A stretch of 64,000 nt of DNA, from positions 1-64,000 of the forward strand of contig NZ_CP095850.1 of the NCBI RefSeq assembly GCF_023101345.1, in the 5' to 3' direction. The notes under the pieces were generated by a model, which searched no databases, had not been told where the DNA came from, and was given only the letters and a program-made list of their open reading frames with translations. Each line of letters starts with the position of its first letter. Within the stretch, counting starts at the first letter, position 1. The DNA is from Hymenobacter sublimis (lineage in GTDB: Bacteria; Bacteroidota; Bacteroidia; Cytophagales; Hymenobacteraceae). Both the position numbers and the translations under genes were made by a program. Shown here piece by piece: positions 43,823-53,816 of the stretch.

Positions 43823-44027
43823 ACGCGCTGTCTACCTGAAGCACGGCCCCGCTGCGGGGCATGGCGCTGCCGCGCTCTACCAAGGTAACGCGCAAGCCGG
43901 CCCGCGCCAGTGCCAGACTGGCCATCAGGCCCGCCAGCGACGCGCCAACCACAATGGCCGTGCCCGTTGTAGGAGTAAACGCCTTGGAGGGTATTGCTGG
44001 GAAGCTAACTTGTTTTGTCTTCTTCAT
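43823..44027 (-). pseudogene. FAD-dependent oxidoreductase, N-terminal fragment
   Basis: From ATG 44027, TAIVVGASLAGLMASLALAR is the FAD-binding GxGxxG-type motif (here VGASLAG), and RVTLVERGSAMPR is the strand ending in the ribose-binding Glu. The frame stops after 68 residues at the border with the Tn3 fragment; a full enzyme would have about 380 residues. The junction is an old transposon-linked deletion. Confidence 0.7.
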
Positions 44028-44086
44028 TATTGCTTTTCAAGCTGTTGACCTCACGTGCAAGGGCAATTTCCCAGGGCGAAGTCCCA

Positions 44087-44749
44087 TTAGTTAGCTGGGG
44101 AGGCTTGGCGGGCAGCCAGCACCGTTTCCAGCAACTGCTGCCCCGTTGTAGCAGCTTGGGTGCCCACGGCGCCTTCGACGACAACCAGCAGTTCACGCAG
44201 CTGCGCCTCGGATATGCCCACGTTGAGGGCGCCATGGTAGTGGGGCAGCGCCAAGGGCTCCTGCATGCTGGTCAGGGCGGCTACCGTCACCAGCTCACGT
44301 TCCTGGAAGCTGAGCACGTCACTGCCGAAGAGGTCGGCAAACAGGTGCTCTTTCAGAAAGCCGTCCAGTACGGGATTGAAGGAAAAGGCGGCGGTGAGCT
44401 GCTCCGGACTCATGCCGGTCACCACTACCTGGTTTTGCTCGCCCCGCGCGTACTTGCTCGCCGTATCGGTTATGGGGGTGGCTGCCCGGCCCTGGGTGTC
44501 CTGAATTCCCCGGGCGCGGCGTTCCTGCACCACGTCCCGGAAGAGGTTTGTGCCCCGCACGCTGGCCGCAAAGCCGCAGTAGGCGTACAGGTGCGCCAGC
44601 TCTTCGTTGATTTCATTGATGGTCAGGCCGGCCGCCAGCCCGTCGGCTAAGGCACCTTTTAATTTGGCCACGTTGCTGGTCGCCGTAAGGGCCGATATCG
44701 TGACGAGATGGCGCTGCTTGGGCGTCAGGTGCTCCGCGTTATGTTCCAT
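44087..44749 (-). CDS. Carboxymuconolactone decarboxylase-like protein, two domains
   Basis: A 220-residue protein with two CMD repeats: ALTATSNVAKLKGALADGLA with LAHLYAYCGF (N-terminal) and RELVTVAALTSMQEPLALPH (C-terminal). There is no AhpD-type CxxC, so a peroxidase role is unlikely; decarboxylase or isomerase activity on a lactone or a quinone-like compound is possible. It has its own promoter region with 21-bp-spaced repeats at 44859-44887. Confidence 0.8.
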   Translation of the reverse strand: MEHNAEHLTPKQRHLVTISALTATSNVAKLKGALADGLAAGLTINEINEELAHLYAYCGFAASVRGTNLFRDVVQERRARGIQDTQGRAATPITDTASKYARGEQNQVVVTGMSPEQLTAAFSFNPVLDGFLKEHLFADLFGSDVLSFQERELVTVAALTSMQEPLALPHYHGALNVGISEAQLRELLVVVEGAVGTQAATTGQQLLETVLAARQASPAN

Positions 44750-44858
44750 GTTAACAGGGGGGTAGTAGGTGGATAAACGAGCTGCCCAAGCGTCTTGCCA
44801 AGGGCTTCATTTACACTAGCAAAGTTCCGGTCAGATTCCCCCTGGCCGTTAAAGACAT

Positions 44859-44887
44859 TCAAACCAAAAACTATGAAATGCAAACCG
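44859..44887 (-). promoter_or_regulatory. Probable AraC operator pair
   Basis: TCAAACCA at 44859-44866 and GCAAACCG at 44880-44887 start 21 bp apart, about 110 bp upstream of the gene at 44749. ATTCAAACCAAAAA (44857-44870) is exactly repeated at 51443-51456 before another reductase gene with the same spacing. Confidence 0.55.
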
Positions 44888-44945
44888 AAAGCACGCCGCA
44901 ACTTTTCTGCTTTGTGCAGACTAATGGCATCGCCCAACGCGCAAA

Positions 44946-44973
44946 AAAGGCGTGGTCAACCGACCACGCCTTT
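44946..44973. terminator. Bidirectional terminator
   Basis: AAAGGCGTGGTC (44946-44957) pairs perfectly with 44962-44973 around AACC, with A-runs and T-runs at the outer ends. It ends the gene set that finishes with the SDR gene at 45001. Confidence 0.85.
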
Positions 44974-45000
44974 GTCTTGGCAGGTAACTACCCCGGTTGC

Positions 45001-45777
45001 CTAAGCCTTCGCGGGAAAGACTACCCCGGTAAGCCGGCCGCATTCCGCTAACAGCTGCTCCTGTACGGCCACGTCACTGGCTTGGGCATGGGTGCTGCTG
45101 GGCCGCTGGTGGTGCAGGTACTGCCCGGTGATGCGGGCCGCCGGGTCCTCGCCAGCCGCCAGCCAGGCCTGGGTTTCGGCCCCTTTGGTCAGGTTGTCGG
45201 GAGCACCCGCCCCGCCCATTTTCGTGGGTACCCAGCCGGGGTCGACGGCGTTGGAAAGCACGGCGGGCCAGTGCCGCGCCACGGCATTGGAAAGCAGCAA
45301 GTCGTGCAATTTGGAGTCGCAGTAGGCCTGGGTCGTGTTCCAGGGCCGCTGCTGCCAGGTCAGGTCGTGCAGGCTGGCGTCGCCCTGGCGGTGCATGCCC
45401 GAGCTCAGGTACACCAGCCGGGCGGGGCGCTCAATGAGACAGGTCAGCACGTAGGGGGCCAGCGTATTGACGGCCAGCAGGGGCGGCCACCCATCGGCCG
45501 TGGGCACGAGCTGGGGCACCTGGTAGAGGCCCGCGTTGTGAATGATGGCGTCGAAGTGACCGAGCTGATTGACCTGCTGGGCCACCTGCTGCATGCCGGC
45601 CAGGGTAGAAAGGTCGCCCACTACGGCCGCTTCGGCCTGCGGCACGGCTGCGCGGGCTTGGTGGGCTCGTTCGGCGTTGCGGCCGTGCAGCACGACCTGG
45701 TGGCCCTGCGCGACTAGCTGGCGGGCAGCTAGCTGGCCCAGCCCATCAGCCGAGCCGGTGATGAAAATACGCGCCAT
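45001..45777 (-). CDS. Short-chain dehydrogenase
   Basis: A 258-residue SDR. GSADGLG near the start is a variant of the TGxxxGxG nucleotide-binding motif, IIHNAG matches NNAG, and the active site is SSG plus AYCDSK (Tyr-x3-Lys). It probably reduces or oxidises a small carbonyl with NADP. It is last in a run AraC (48381), CMD, AKR, SDR on one strand with short gaps, so all four are likely one operon. Confidence 0.85.
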   Translation of the reverse strand: MARIFITGSADGLGQLAARQLVAQGHQVVLHGRNAERAHQARAAVPQAEAAVVGDLSTLAGMQQVAQQVNQLGHFDAIIHNAGLYQVPQLVPTADGWPPLLAVNTLAPYVLTCLIERPARLVYLSSGMHRQGDASLHDLTWQQRPWNTTQAYCDSKLHDLLLSNAVARHWPAVLSNAVDPGWVPTKMGGAGAPDNLTKGAETQAWLAAGEDPAARITGQYLHHQRPSSTHAQASDVAVQEQLLAECGRLTGVVFPAKA

Positions 45778-45794
45778 AGTGAGAGGGTGGTAGG

Positions 45795-46643
45795 CTAGAT
45801 GTTGAAATGCGCCTGGCTGATCATCTTTACGAGGGCCGGGTTGTGGTGGTCGAAGATGGTGGTCTTCTTCGTGTCCAGCGTTTTAATGGCGGCTAGGTCT
45901 TCGGCCGCCAGCTCGAAGTCGAAAATCTGACTGTTCTCGATGATGCGCTCCTTCTTCACCGACTTAGGAATGACCACGATGCCGCGCTGCGTAAGCCAGC
46001 GCAGGATAATCTGGGCCACCGAGCGCTGGTATTTGGCCGCGATGGACTGGAGCAGCTCGTTGTCGAAAATGGTGGGGTCCTGGGCAAACGGGCTCCACGA
46101 TTCCAGCACGATGCCGTGCTCCCGCAAAAACTGCTGCGCTTCCTCCTGCTGCCAGTAGGGGTGCGTCTCAATCTGATTGACGGCCGGCACGACCTCGTGG
46201 TGCAAGATGAAGTCCATCAGGCGATCAGGGTAAAAGTTGCTGACACCGATGGCCCGGATGCGGCCGGCTTTGTACAGCTCTTCCATGGCCCGCCACGAGC
46301 CGTACAGGTCGCCGTAGGGCTGGTGAATCAGGTACAAGTCCAGGTAATCGAGGCCGAGGCGCTGCAACGACTTCTCGAACGCCACTTTCGTAGACTCGTA
46401 GCCGGCGTCCTGAATCCAGAGCTTGGTCGTGATAAACAACTCCTCACGGGGCACGCCGCTGCGCTGGATGCCCTTACCGACGGCCTCCTCATTCTGGTAG
46501 GCGGCGGCCGTATCAATCAGGCGGTAGCCGGCCTGGATGGCTTCGAAGACGGCCGTTTCGCATTCGGCGGCATCAGGTACCTGAAAGACGCCGAGGCCGA
46601 AGATGGGCATTTCTACCCCGTTGTTCAATTTGATGGTTTGCAT
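45795..46643 (-). CDS. Aldo/keto reductase, diketogluconate reductase type
   Basis: A 282-residue AKR with all family landmarks: GYRLIDTAAAYQNEEAVG (Asp, Tyr), TTKLW (Lys), LIHQPYGD (His), GVSNFYPDRL and IPKSVKKERI for the NADPH phosphate. This branch reduces aldehydes and alpha-dicarbonyls such as methylglyoxal. It lies 17 bp upstream of the SDR gene, in the same operon. Confidence 0.9.
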   Translation of the reverse strand: MQTIKLNNGVEMPIFGLGVFQVPDAAECETAVFEAIQAGYRLIDTAAAYQNEEAVGKGIQRSGVPREELFITTKLWIQDAGYESTKVAFEKSLQRLGLDYLDLYLIHQPYGDLYGSWRAMEELYKAGRIRAIGVSNFYPDRLMDFILHHEVVPAVNQIETHPYWQQEEAQQFLREHGIVLESWSPFAQDPTIFDNELLQSIAAKYQRSVAQIILRWLTQRGIVVIPKSVKKERIIENSQIFDFELAAEDLAAIKTLDTKKTTIFDHHNPALVKMISQAHFNI

Positions 46644-46681
46644 GAAGGTAAGTGTAAGTAGGGGGTGTAAGGAGTCGCCTA

Positions 46682-47482
46682 CTAGGCGGGCGGTAAAATC
46701 TCGTTCAGACAGGCCACGGCGTTGAGCGTGCGCGGGTAGCCTACGTAGGGCAGCAGCTGCGTGAGGACGTTGATAAGGGTCTGGCGGTCATTGCCCACGT
46801 TGGCATTCCCTTGGATGTGGCCCTTCATCTGGGGTTCGGTACCGCCCAGCGCAATCAGGGCCGACAGGATGACGATTTCGCGGGTTGGGTGGTCCAGCCC
46901 CGTGCGGGTGAAGTAGTCGCCGAAGCAGTTAGCCGACAGAAAGTGCTGAAAGTGCAGCAGGTCCTGGGGCGCGTTTTTGTGCAGGTCGTCCAGCTTGGGT
47001 CCCACCACGATGCGCTGCACGGCATAGCCCTCAGCAAACCGGGTTTCGGGCGTGGTCGTCGACTGGCTTTCCAGCGGCAGTTCAATTCCTTTCTCAATAA
47101 ACCGCTGATTGGTGGTTTGTAGGAAGTCCCCCACCCGGGCCATACCCACGTAGGGCACCACCTGGTAGAGCACTTCCTTGATTTCAACCGGCGTGACGCC
47201 TGCCGTCAGCGCCGCGTCTAGCAGCTGGCGGTATTGGGAGAGGGCCTGCCCGCCAACAGTCGCTGCCAGCAGGGCTAGTAGCCGCTTTTTTACGTCCAGC
47301 TCGTCGTGCTGGACCACGTCGCCAAACGCAAAGTTGTGAAACACCGCTACCAGGTCGGGGTCCGTGGCCTGGGCCGCGGGCTGTTGGCCTGGCCAGAGCT
47401 GCTCGTAGGTGCGAACGGCGGCTTCGCTCAGCTGCAAATACTCGTTGGGCGGCTGGGTGCCCGGGTCGGTTAAGGAGGTCAT
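46682..47482 (-). CDS. Carboxymuconolactone decarboxylase-like protein, two domains
   Basis: A 266-residue protein with two CMD domains: RLLALLAATVGGQALSQYRQ and REIVILSALIALGGTEPQMK, each followed by a helix of the type VLTQLLPYVGYPR. It is the second gene of the AraC-CMD-AKR-SDR operon and starts 2 bp after the AraC stop. It shows clear family likeness to 44087 but is not a recent copy. Confidence 0.85.
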   Translation of the reverse strand: MTSLTDPGTQPPNEYLQLSEAAVRTYEQLWPGQQPAAQATDPDLVAVFHNFAFGDVVQHDELDVKKRLLALLAATVGGQALSQYRQLLDAALTAGVTPVEIKEVLYQVVPYVGMARVGDFLQTTNQRFIEKGIELPLESQSTTTPETRFAEGYAVQRIVVGPKLDDLHKNAPQDLLHFQHFLSANCFGDYFTRTGLDHPTREIVILSALIALGGTEPQMKGHIQGNANVGNDRQTLINVLTQLLPYVGYPRTLNAVACLNEILPPA

Positions 47483-47484
47483 GG

Positions 47485-48381
47485 TCAGAGGGCAGGAGTT
47501 GACCGCTCCGCGTCCTGGCGAAAGGCCAGAGGCGTGCGGCCAGTCTGCTGTTTAAAGAAGTGGCGGAAGGTGTCCGGCTGCGCAAAGCCCAGGCTGGCGG
47601 CAATGGCGGCCACGCTCCAATCGGTGTATTCGAGCAATGCCTGTGCTTCGTGGCCGACGCGGTGGGCAATGTGCGCCGCCGGGGATAGGCCGGTGGTGGC
47701 CTGCACCGCCCGGTTTAGCTGGCGGACGGCAATGGCGAGCCGGTCGGCAAAGGCCGCGGCTGTTTTCAGGCACAGCCCCTGCTCGGGGCTTTCAATGGGA
47801 AACTGCCGTTCCAGCAGCTCCAAAAAGAGGGCCGTAATGCGGGCCGCCGCGTTTTTGGGCCGGTCAAAGTGGGTGGATGGCTGCAGTCGCCGCACCTCGT
47901 GCAGTAACAAGTGGAGGTAGCTGCGAATCAGCTCGTCCCGAAACAAGTACGTGGCCTGCTGCTGCGCCAGTATCTTCTGGAACAGGTCTTCCACGTAGGC
48001 CGCCTGCGCCTCATTCAGCTGAAACACCGGCGTGCCCCCGCTGGCAAATACCGGCGACTGCTGCCAGCTGGTCGCCGCGTCGTGGTTGCCCATAAACTCC
48101 TCGCTGAACAGGCAGGCGTAGCCGTGCTGCTCGGCCGAGCGCAGTTCCATGGAACACGGAATGAGCGGGCTGGCGAAGAACAGGCACGTACCGCTCAGCG
48201 CAATGCTTTTGTCGGCGTAGTGAATGGTGCTTTCGCCCCGCAGCAGGCATACTTTGTAGAAATCCCGCCGGTTGAAGGACGGTACCGAATGCTGCACCAG
48301 GTCTATTTCGTAGGCCTTGAAGCCTTTCAGCTGCCGCGCACCGGCCTGGTGGTCGGCGGCAGCCAGCACTTCCTTGTTCAT
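47485..48381 (-). CDS. AraC-family regulator
   Basis: A 298-residue regulator. The N-terminal cupin-like domain contains RRDFYKVCLLRGESTIHYAD and CSMELRSAEQHGYACLFSEE. The C-terminal double HTH has LAIAVRQLNRAVQATTG and AAIAASLGFAQPDTFRHFFK. It heads the operon with CMD, AKR and SDR genes and probably controls it in response to a substrate. It is a paralogue of 48493, 41224 and the truncated 38887. Confidence 0.9.
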   Translation of the reverse strand: MNKEVLAAADHQAGARQLKGFKAYEIDLVQHSVPSFNRRDFYKVCLLRGESTIHYADKSIALSGTCLFFASPLIPCSMELRSAEQHGYACLFSEEFMGNHDAATSWQQSPVFASGGTPVFQLNEAQAAYVEDLFQKILAQQQATYLFRDELIRSYLHLLLHEVRRLQPSTHFDRPKNAAARITALFLELLERQFPIESPEQGLCLKTAAAFADRLAIAVRQLNRAVQATTGLSPAAHIAHRVGHEAQALLEYTDWSVAAIAASLGFAQPDTFRHFFKQQTGRTPLAFRQDAERSTPAL

Positions 48382-48492
48382 GAGATAAGGGGGTAAACCA
48401 ACTCCGCCCGCGCACGCCGCCGCATACCCGGTGGTGTCCGGGCAGGGTGGGAGTACGAACAGTCAGTGTTGGGGACGCTGGCAGCGGTAGCG

Positions 48493-49383
48493 CTACGCGG
48501 CGGAAACTGCTTTGCGGCAGGCCAGGGGGGTGCTGCCGGTGTGCTTCTTGAAGAAGTTGTTGAAGTACGTGGGGTACTCAAAGCCCAGGCTGTAGGCAAT
48601 GTCGGCCACGCTCCAGTCGGTGTGTTGCAGCAGAGCCTTGGCCTCGTCCAGAATGCGGCCGGTGATGTGCGCACTCGTGGGCTTGCCGGTGATTTCCTTC
48701 ACCGCCCGGTTCAGGCTGTTGACGTGCACGGCCAGCCGGTCGGCAAATTCCTGGGGCGTTTTGAGCGCCAGCCTCTGCTGGGGGCTTTCCAATGGAAACA
48801 GGCGCTCCAGCAGCTCCAGAAAGAGCGAGGCGATGCGGGCCGCTCCATTTTTGGGCTGAAAGGAATGCTCGTAGGGCTGCAGGTGCAGCGTCTCGTGAAT
48901 CAGCAGCTGCAGGTAGGTGCGAATCAGCTCCCCTTTAAAGGGGTAATCCGTGTTCTCCTCGGCCTGCATCTTCTGGAAAATGCTGGTCAGGTAGGCCGCC
49001 TGCGTTTCATCGAGCTGGAACACCGGGGTGCCTCCCAGCTGAAACAAGGGCGACTGCTGCAGGCTCTCCGACCGCTCGCCGCTGCCTTTCACGAACTCCT
49101 CGCTGAACAGGCAGGCGTACCCCTGGTGCTGGTCCGTGCGCAATTCCATCGAATACGGAATGTGCGGGTTGGAGAAGAACAGGTAGGTACCGTCCAGCTC
49201 GATGCTCTTGTTGGCGTAATGAATCACGCACTGCGTGGTCATGATGCTCACCTTGTAGTAGTCCCGCCGGCTGTAGAGCAGGGGCGTCTGTTGGGGCTGA
49301 CGTACTTCGTACAGCTTAAAGCCGCGCAGCTTTAAGTCGCTTGTATTCAACTCCACCGGGGAAACGCCGCTGCCAGTACTCAT
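48493..49383 (-). CDS. AraC-family regulator
   Basis: A 296-residue paralogue of the previous regulator (RRDYYKVSIMTTQCVIHYAN; DIAYSLGFEYPTYFNNFFKK). It lies 111 bp upstream of the 48381 gene and 54 bp downstream of an SDR gene on the same strand. It may be the regulator for the SDR at 49438 and the AKR at 50328, whose promoter carries AraC-like repeats. Confidence 0.9.
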   Translation of the reverse strand: MSTGSGVSPVELNTSDLKLRGFKLYEVRQPQQTPLLYSRRDYYKVSIMTTQCVIHYANKSIELDGTYLFFSNPHIPYSMELRTDQHQGYACLFSEEFVKGSGERSESLQQSPLFQLGGTPVFQLDETQAAYLTSIFQKMQAEENTDYPFKGELIRTYLQLLIHETLHLQPYEHSFQPKNGAARIASLFLELLERLFPLESPQQRLALKTPQEFADRLAVHVNSLNRAVKEITGKPTSAHITGRILDEAKALLQHTDWSVADIAYSLGFEYPTYFNNFFKKHTGSTPLACRKAVSAA

Positions 49384-49437
49384 GCTAGGAACTTACGGAA
49401 TTCAAGAAAAAAGTGCCGGACAGCGGCGTGGCATTAC

Positions 49438-50211
49438 TTAGTTTTTACCGGCGTATACGCGGGTCTGGCCCCCGTCGACGATGAGGTCAATGCCGGTGAT
49501 GAAGCTGCTCGCATCCGAGGCCAAAAACACAAGCGCGTCGCCAATGTCTTCCACCGTGCCCACGCGTCCTACCGGAATTTCGGACGCGACCCGCGCCACG
49601 TAGTCGTCCACCTGCTGCTGGGTCATCTTCTGCTCGTGGCTGTAGCCCTCCGTGGGCACCACGCCGGGGCTGATGGTATTGACCCGGATCTTGCGGTCCT
49701 TCAGGTCCGTGGTCCAGCTGCGGGCCAAGGAGCGCACGGCCGCTTTGGTGGCGGCATACACCGCGAAGCCGGGCAAGCCCATGTCGGCCGTGATGGAGGC
49801 GTTGAGGATGACGGAAGCGCCGTCTTTCAAGACGCCCAGCAGGCTCTGCACGGTGAGCACGACGCCCTTGACGTTGATGCTCAACTCGCTGTCAATCTGC
49901 TCTTCGGTTAGGTCGGCGAGCGGGGTGGCGTGGCCGCCGCCGGCGTTAGCAAACAGAATGTCGAGCTGGCCGTGCGCGGCCTTGATGGTGTCGGCTACGC
50001 GCTGAGCATCGCTTTTGCTGGCCGCGTCGGCCTGAATACCGTGGGCGGAAGGCCCTAATTTGGCAACAGCCTCATCGAGCACCTGCTGCCGGCGGCCCGT
50101 GATGTAGACGATAGCGCCGGCTTCAATGAGACGCTTCGCAGAACCAAAACCAATGCCGGTGGTGCCACCGGTTACCAGGGCAACGCGCCCTTTTAAAACT
50201 TGTGTTTCCAT
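49438..50211 (-). CDS. Short-chain dehydrogenase
   Basis: A 257-residue classical SDR: VTGGTTGIG cofactor motif, ILFANAGGG in the NNAG position, catalytic Ser in NASITAD, Tyr-x3-Lys in YAATKAAV, and a C-terminal DLIVDGGQTRVYAGKN typical of this oxidoreductase group. It probably acts on a small carbonyl. It is 54 bp upstream of the AraC gene at 49383 and 116 bp downstream of the AKR gene. Confidence 0.9.
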   Translation of the reverse strand: METQVLKGRVALVTGGTTGIGFGSAKRLIEAGAIVYITGRRQQVLDEAVAKLGPSAHGIQADAASKSDAQRVADTIKAAHGQLDILFANAGGGHATPLADLTEEQIDSELSINVKGVVLTVQSLLGVLKDGASVILNASITADMGLPGFAVYAATKAAVRSLARSWTTDLKDRKIRVNTISPGVVPTEGYSHEQKMTQQQVDDYVARVASEIPVGRVGTVEDIGDALVFLASDASSFITGIDLIVDGGQTRVYAGKN

Positions 50212-50327
50212 GTTATTATAGGAAAAAAACCTAACTCCCAGGCAACGGGGCGCCTGCCCGGCGGCCCGGGAGCAAAGTCAAATGAAGGAGGAATGAGGGG
50301 CGCAAGCCCGCTCGGGGTCTCGCTACC

Positions 50328-51401
<1,074 letters not shown>

Positions 51402-51444
51402 CTATACAAAGGTCCCCTACCCCCAACGCGGCGGAAAACGCGAT

Positions 51445-51473
51445 TCAAACCAAAAAGTAAGAATATCAAACCA
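51445..51473 (-). promoter_or_regulatory. Probable AraC operator pair
   Basis: TCAAACCA occurs at 51445-51452 and again at 51466-51473, exactly 21 bp apart, upstream of the reductase gene at 51308. The flanking 14-mer ATTCAAACCAAAAA is identical to that at 44857. Confidence 0.6.
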
Positions 51474-51477
51474 GATG

Positions 51478-51509
51478 CAAAAGAGAGGCTACTCCTAGCC
51501 TCTCTTTTG
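51478..51509. terminator. Bidirectional terminator-like hairpin
   Basis: CAAAAGAGAGGCT (51478-51490) pairs perfectly with 51497-51509 around a 6-base loop; A- and T-rich arms suit either direction. Confidence 0.75.
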
Positions 51510-51885
51510 AAAAGTATCATTGAAATTGACTTGGAGTGGTCTAGTCACGCTAGACAGTTCAGAGTACTGGTATCGGGCAACTTGGTCACAGCCGCTTTTG
51601 TACTGTGTTTTTTATATACCAGCTGATTCCAGTTGGTTAAACATGAAGTATTGATGAAAATAGGGCTTAGGTGGCATTCTAAGAAAGCTGCATCTTACCA
51701 TGCCACCTGATTTCTCTACTTTAGTTTGGTCTAGTTTGATGGGAGCAGGTCAGTTGCCGAAGCGATACGCAACAGACTGCGTCGCCACCCGCGAACTGGA
51801 ATGCGCTCGAGAATGCTCCTCATGACTGACATGTATTGACCGGGCCTTGTCACGCCGGTGATGCTCAGCACGAACTGGCCAGCCC
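51510..51885. other. Non-coding stretch
   Basis: About 375 bp with no supportable gene. A hairpin AGGTGGCAT/ATGCCACCT lies near 51669-51706. It ends at a copy of the junction repeat. Confidence 0.4.
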
Positions 51886-51919
51886 GTTTAGCTTTTGTGC
51901 CAACCTTTTACCCAAGGCC
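51886..51919 (+). repeat. Diverged copy of the 34-bp junction repeat
   Basis: It begins GTTTAGCTTTTGTGCC and ends TTTTACCCAAGGCC, the same length and orientation as 1858-1891 with six differences. Confidence 0.65.
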
Positions 51920-51925
51920 AAGTTT

Positions 51926-52023
51926 CGGACGCGGTGCTCGATGCGCCGGGCTCACTTATCATTCAGGAAGCGGGCAACCGGACGTTCTCGATGCAGACCG
52001 CGCTGCACGAGCTGCTAAAATAG
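51926..52023 (+). pseudogene. Gene tail abutting the junction repeat
   Basis: The frame SDAVLDAPGSLIIQEAGNRT, then ending TALHELLK and TAG, looks like the 3' end of a real gene cut by the repeat just upstream. I cannot assign a family. Confidence 0.35.
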
Positions 52024-52042
52024 CCAGCCTACCTACTATATT

Positions 52043-52140
52043 AAAGCGCCTGTCAGGCTGAGCTGGCGCAGCATTTTTTCGCGTGAGAAATCATATTTCT
52101 AACGGAAGATGCTGCGCCAGCTCAACCTGACAGGCGCTTT
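52043..52140. mobile_element. 98-bp miniature element with 32-bp inverted ends
   Basis: Arms 52043-52074 and 52109-52140 pair with one mismatch in 32; each starts AAAGCGCCTGTCAGG. The 34 bp between do not code. It could also fold as a strong hairpin that stops transcription between the gene tail and the SDR. Confidence 0.65.
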
Positions 52141-52165
52141 GAGCTACCAGATATGGACGACGTGC

Positions 52166-52906
52166 TTAAAACTCCTGCACCGTGGGGCGTAGCACAATTT
52201 CGTTGATATCTACCTCGGCGGGCTGCTCGATGGCGAACGCAATGGCCCGGGCCACTGACGACGCTGGAATAGCCTGTTTGTAGAACTCTACCACGCCCTT
52301 GGCACTTTCCTCGTGCGAGCTGCCGTGCTGTAGCTCCGACTCTACCGCGCCGGGCTCGATGCTGGTGACGCGAATGCTGCCGCCTACTTCGTGGCGCAGC
52401 CCGTCGGATATAGCCCGCACGGCGTATTTGGTGCCGCTGTACACGGTGCCGCCGGGGCTGAACACTTTGATGCCCGCCACCGACGAGATATTGATAAAGT
52501 GCCCGGACTTTTGCTGCTCGAACACGGGCAAGGCGGCCGCGATACCGTAGAGCACGCCTTTGATGTTGATGTCAATCATGCTGTTCCACTCGTCCACCTT
52601 GGTGGCACTCATGGGCGCAATGGCCATCAGGCCGGCGTTGTTGATGATAACGTCGAGGCGACCAAACGCTTCTACAGCCTTATCAACCAAGGCTTTTACT
52701 TCTTCGGCTTTGGTTACGTCGGTTTGCAGAATCTCTACCTTTCCGCCTGCGGCGCGAATATCGGCAGCAATTTTTTCCAGGTTTTCGAGGCGGCGCGCGC
52801 CTAGCACTACGGCGGCACCTTTGCTGGCCAAATGGCGAGCCGTAGTTTCGCCCAGCCCGCTGCTAGCGCCCGTGATGACGACTACTTTATTTTCGATATT
52901 CTCCAT
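52166..52906 (-). CDS. Short-chain dehydrogenase
   Basis: A 246-residue SDR of the YdfG/serine-dehydrogenase-like group: TGASSGLG, IINNAG, catalytic Ser in NISSVAG and YSGTKYAV, then a C-terminal EIVLRPTVQEF that is typical of this group. It probably handles hydroxy acids or small carbonyls. It stands alone between a miniature element and an IS1-like remnant. Confidence 0.9.
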   Translation of the reverse strand: MENIENKVVVITGASSGLGETTARHLASKGAAVVLGARRLENLEKIAADIRAAGGKVEILQTDVTKAEEVKALVDKAVEAFGRLDVIINNAGLMAIAPMSATKVDEWNSMIDINIKGVLYGIAAALPVFEQQKSGHFINISSVAGIKVFSPGGTVYSGTKYAVRAISDGLRHEVGGSIRVTSIEPGAVESELQHGSSHEESAKGVVEFYKQAIPASSVARAIAFAIEQPAEVDINEIVLRPTVQEF

Positions 52907-52983
52907 GATGTTCCTCGTTTGGCCTCGCTTTACTTAAGGCGATGTAGGGGAGAACCGGTAGCTACAGCAGTTGTTTCTTGGGT

Positions 52984-53708
52984 GGTGGTCTAATTTAAGG
53001 TGAGAGTGTAGTTATCGATAACGATTTTAATGCGGGCAGTATGGATTGCCAAACTTTTGCTAAAGGAGCAGGATTTGCGCACCAGCATACCGCACCGCTG
53101 CCGTAAGGAGCAATTACTAGCTTCGACAATACTGGTTTGCCCTTCGCCTTTCAGATACGGGCGGTGTCGCCAGCGGGGCAGCACGTTTGTATAGGCATTC
53201 CAGCGGTCGGTAAAATACCAGCAGTGGCGGCGGTAGCGACGCGGCAAGGCTTGCCACAGCCGCTGCGCCGTTTGAGCACTGCGGTTGCCCAAAACCCACG
53301 CCACGATGCGCCGACTGGCGCGTTCGACCGCAAGCAAGAGCCAGACCTTATGCGCTTTACAGCGTTTTTTCTAAAACTTCTTCCGCCGCAGTCGGGGCAG
53401 CGGGGGCGAAGCTGCCCGCGCTTTTTTTAGCAGCTTAGCCACCGTCACGCGCGCCACGCCCGTGGCGTGCACAATGCTACGTTGGGAGTTGCGTTCTACT
53501 TAACAGTTTTTCCACCTGGGCATATTGGGCGGCTTTGGCGACAGCAGCGGGCGTAAAACGCGCTTGGTAGCCACAGGCTTTACACTGATATTCGGCATGC
53601 CCTTGGCTCGGACCATTGCGCCGAATAGGTTCGCTGCCACATTGGGCACATAGATGTTGCGTGTAAACCATAATCCCTCCTACGCTTTTCACCTCTTAAT
53701 AGACCACC
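52984..53708 (-). mobile_element. IS1-family insertion sequence, inactive
   Basis: About 725 bp bounded by related ends GGTGGTCTAATTTAAGGTGA (52984-53003) and, inverted, CACCTCTTAATAGACCACC (53690-53708). An InsA-like zinc-ribbon gene lies at 53477-53671 (CAQCGSEPIRRNG, CKACGYQARF). The DDE transposase part at 52990-53340 reads VERASRRIVAWVLGNRSAQT and HCWYFTDRWNAY. A TAG interrupts the frame near 53370, before KKRCKAHKVWLLLAVE, and the first acidic residue region is lost. The element cannot move by itself. Confidence 0.75.
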
Positions 53709-53768
53709 GCCCAGAAATTCTTCCTTGTCGGGGGGGAGGTGACTGGTTACACTCCAGTCAGCTAGGTA

Positions 53769-53805
53769 GGGTGTTGTTAAACAAATAGGGTAAAACCTCC
53801 GAGTC
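53769..53805. repeat. Solo end of the GGGTGTTGTT element
   Basis: GGGTGTTGTTAAACAAATAG followed by TAAAACCTCCGAGTC. It matches the inverted right end at 7417-7497 and the copy at 59327, and lies 11 bp from the 793-bp Tn3-type element. Confidence 0.6.
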
Positions 53806-53816
53806 CATGGCTAAAA

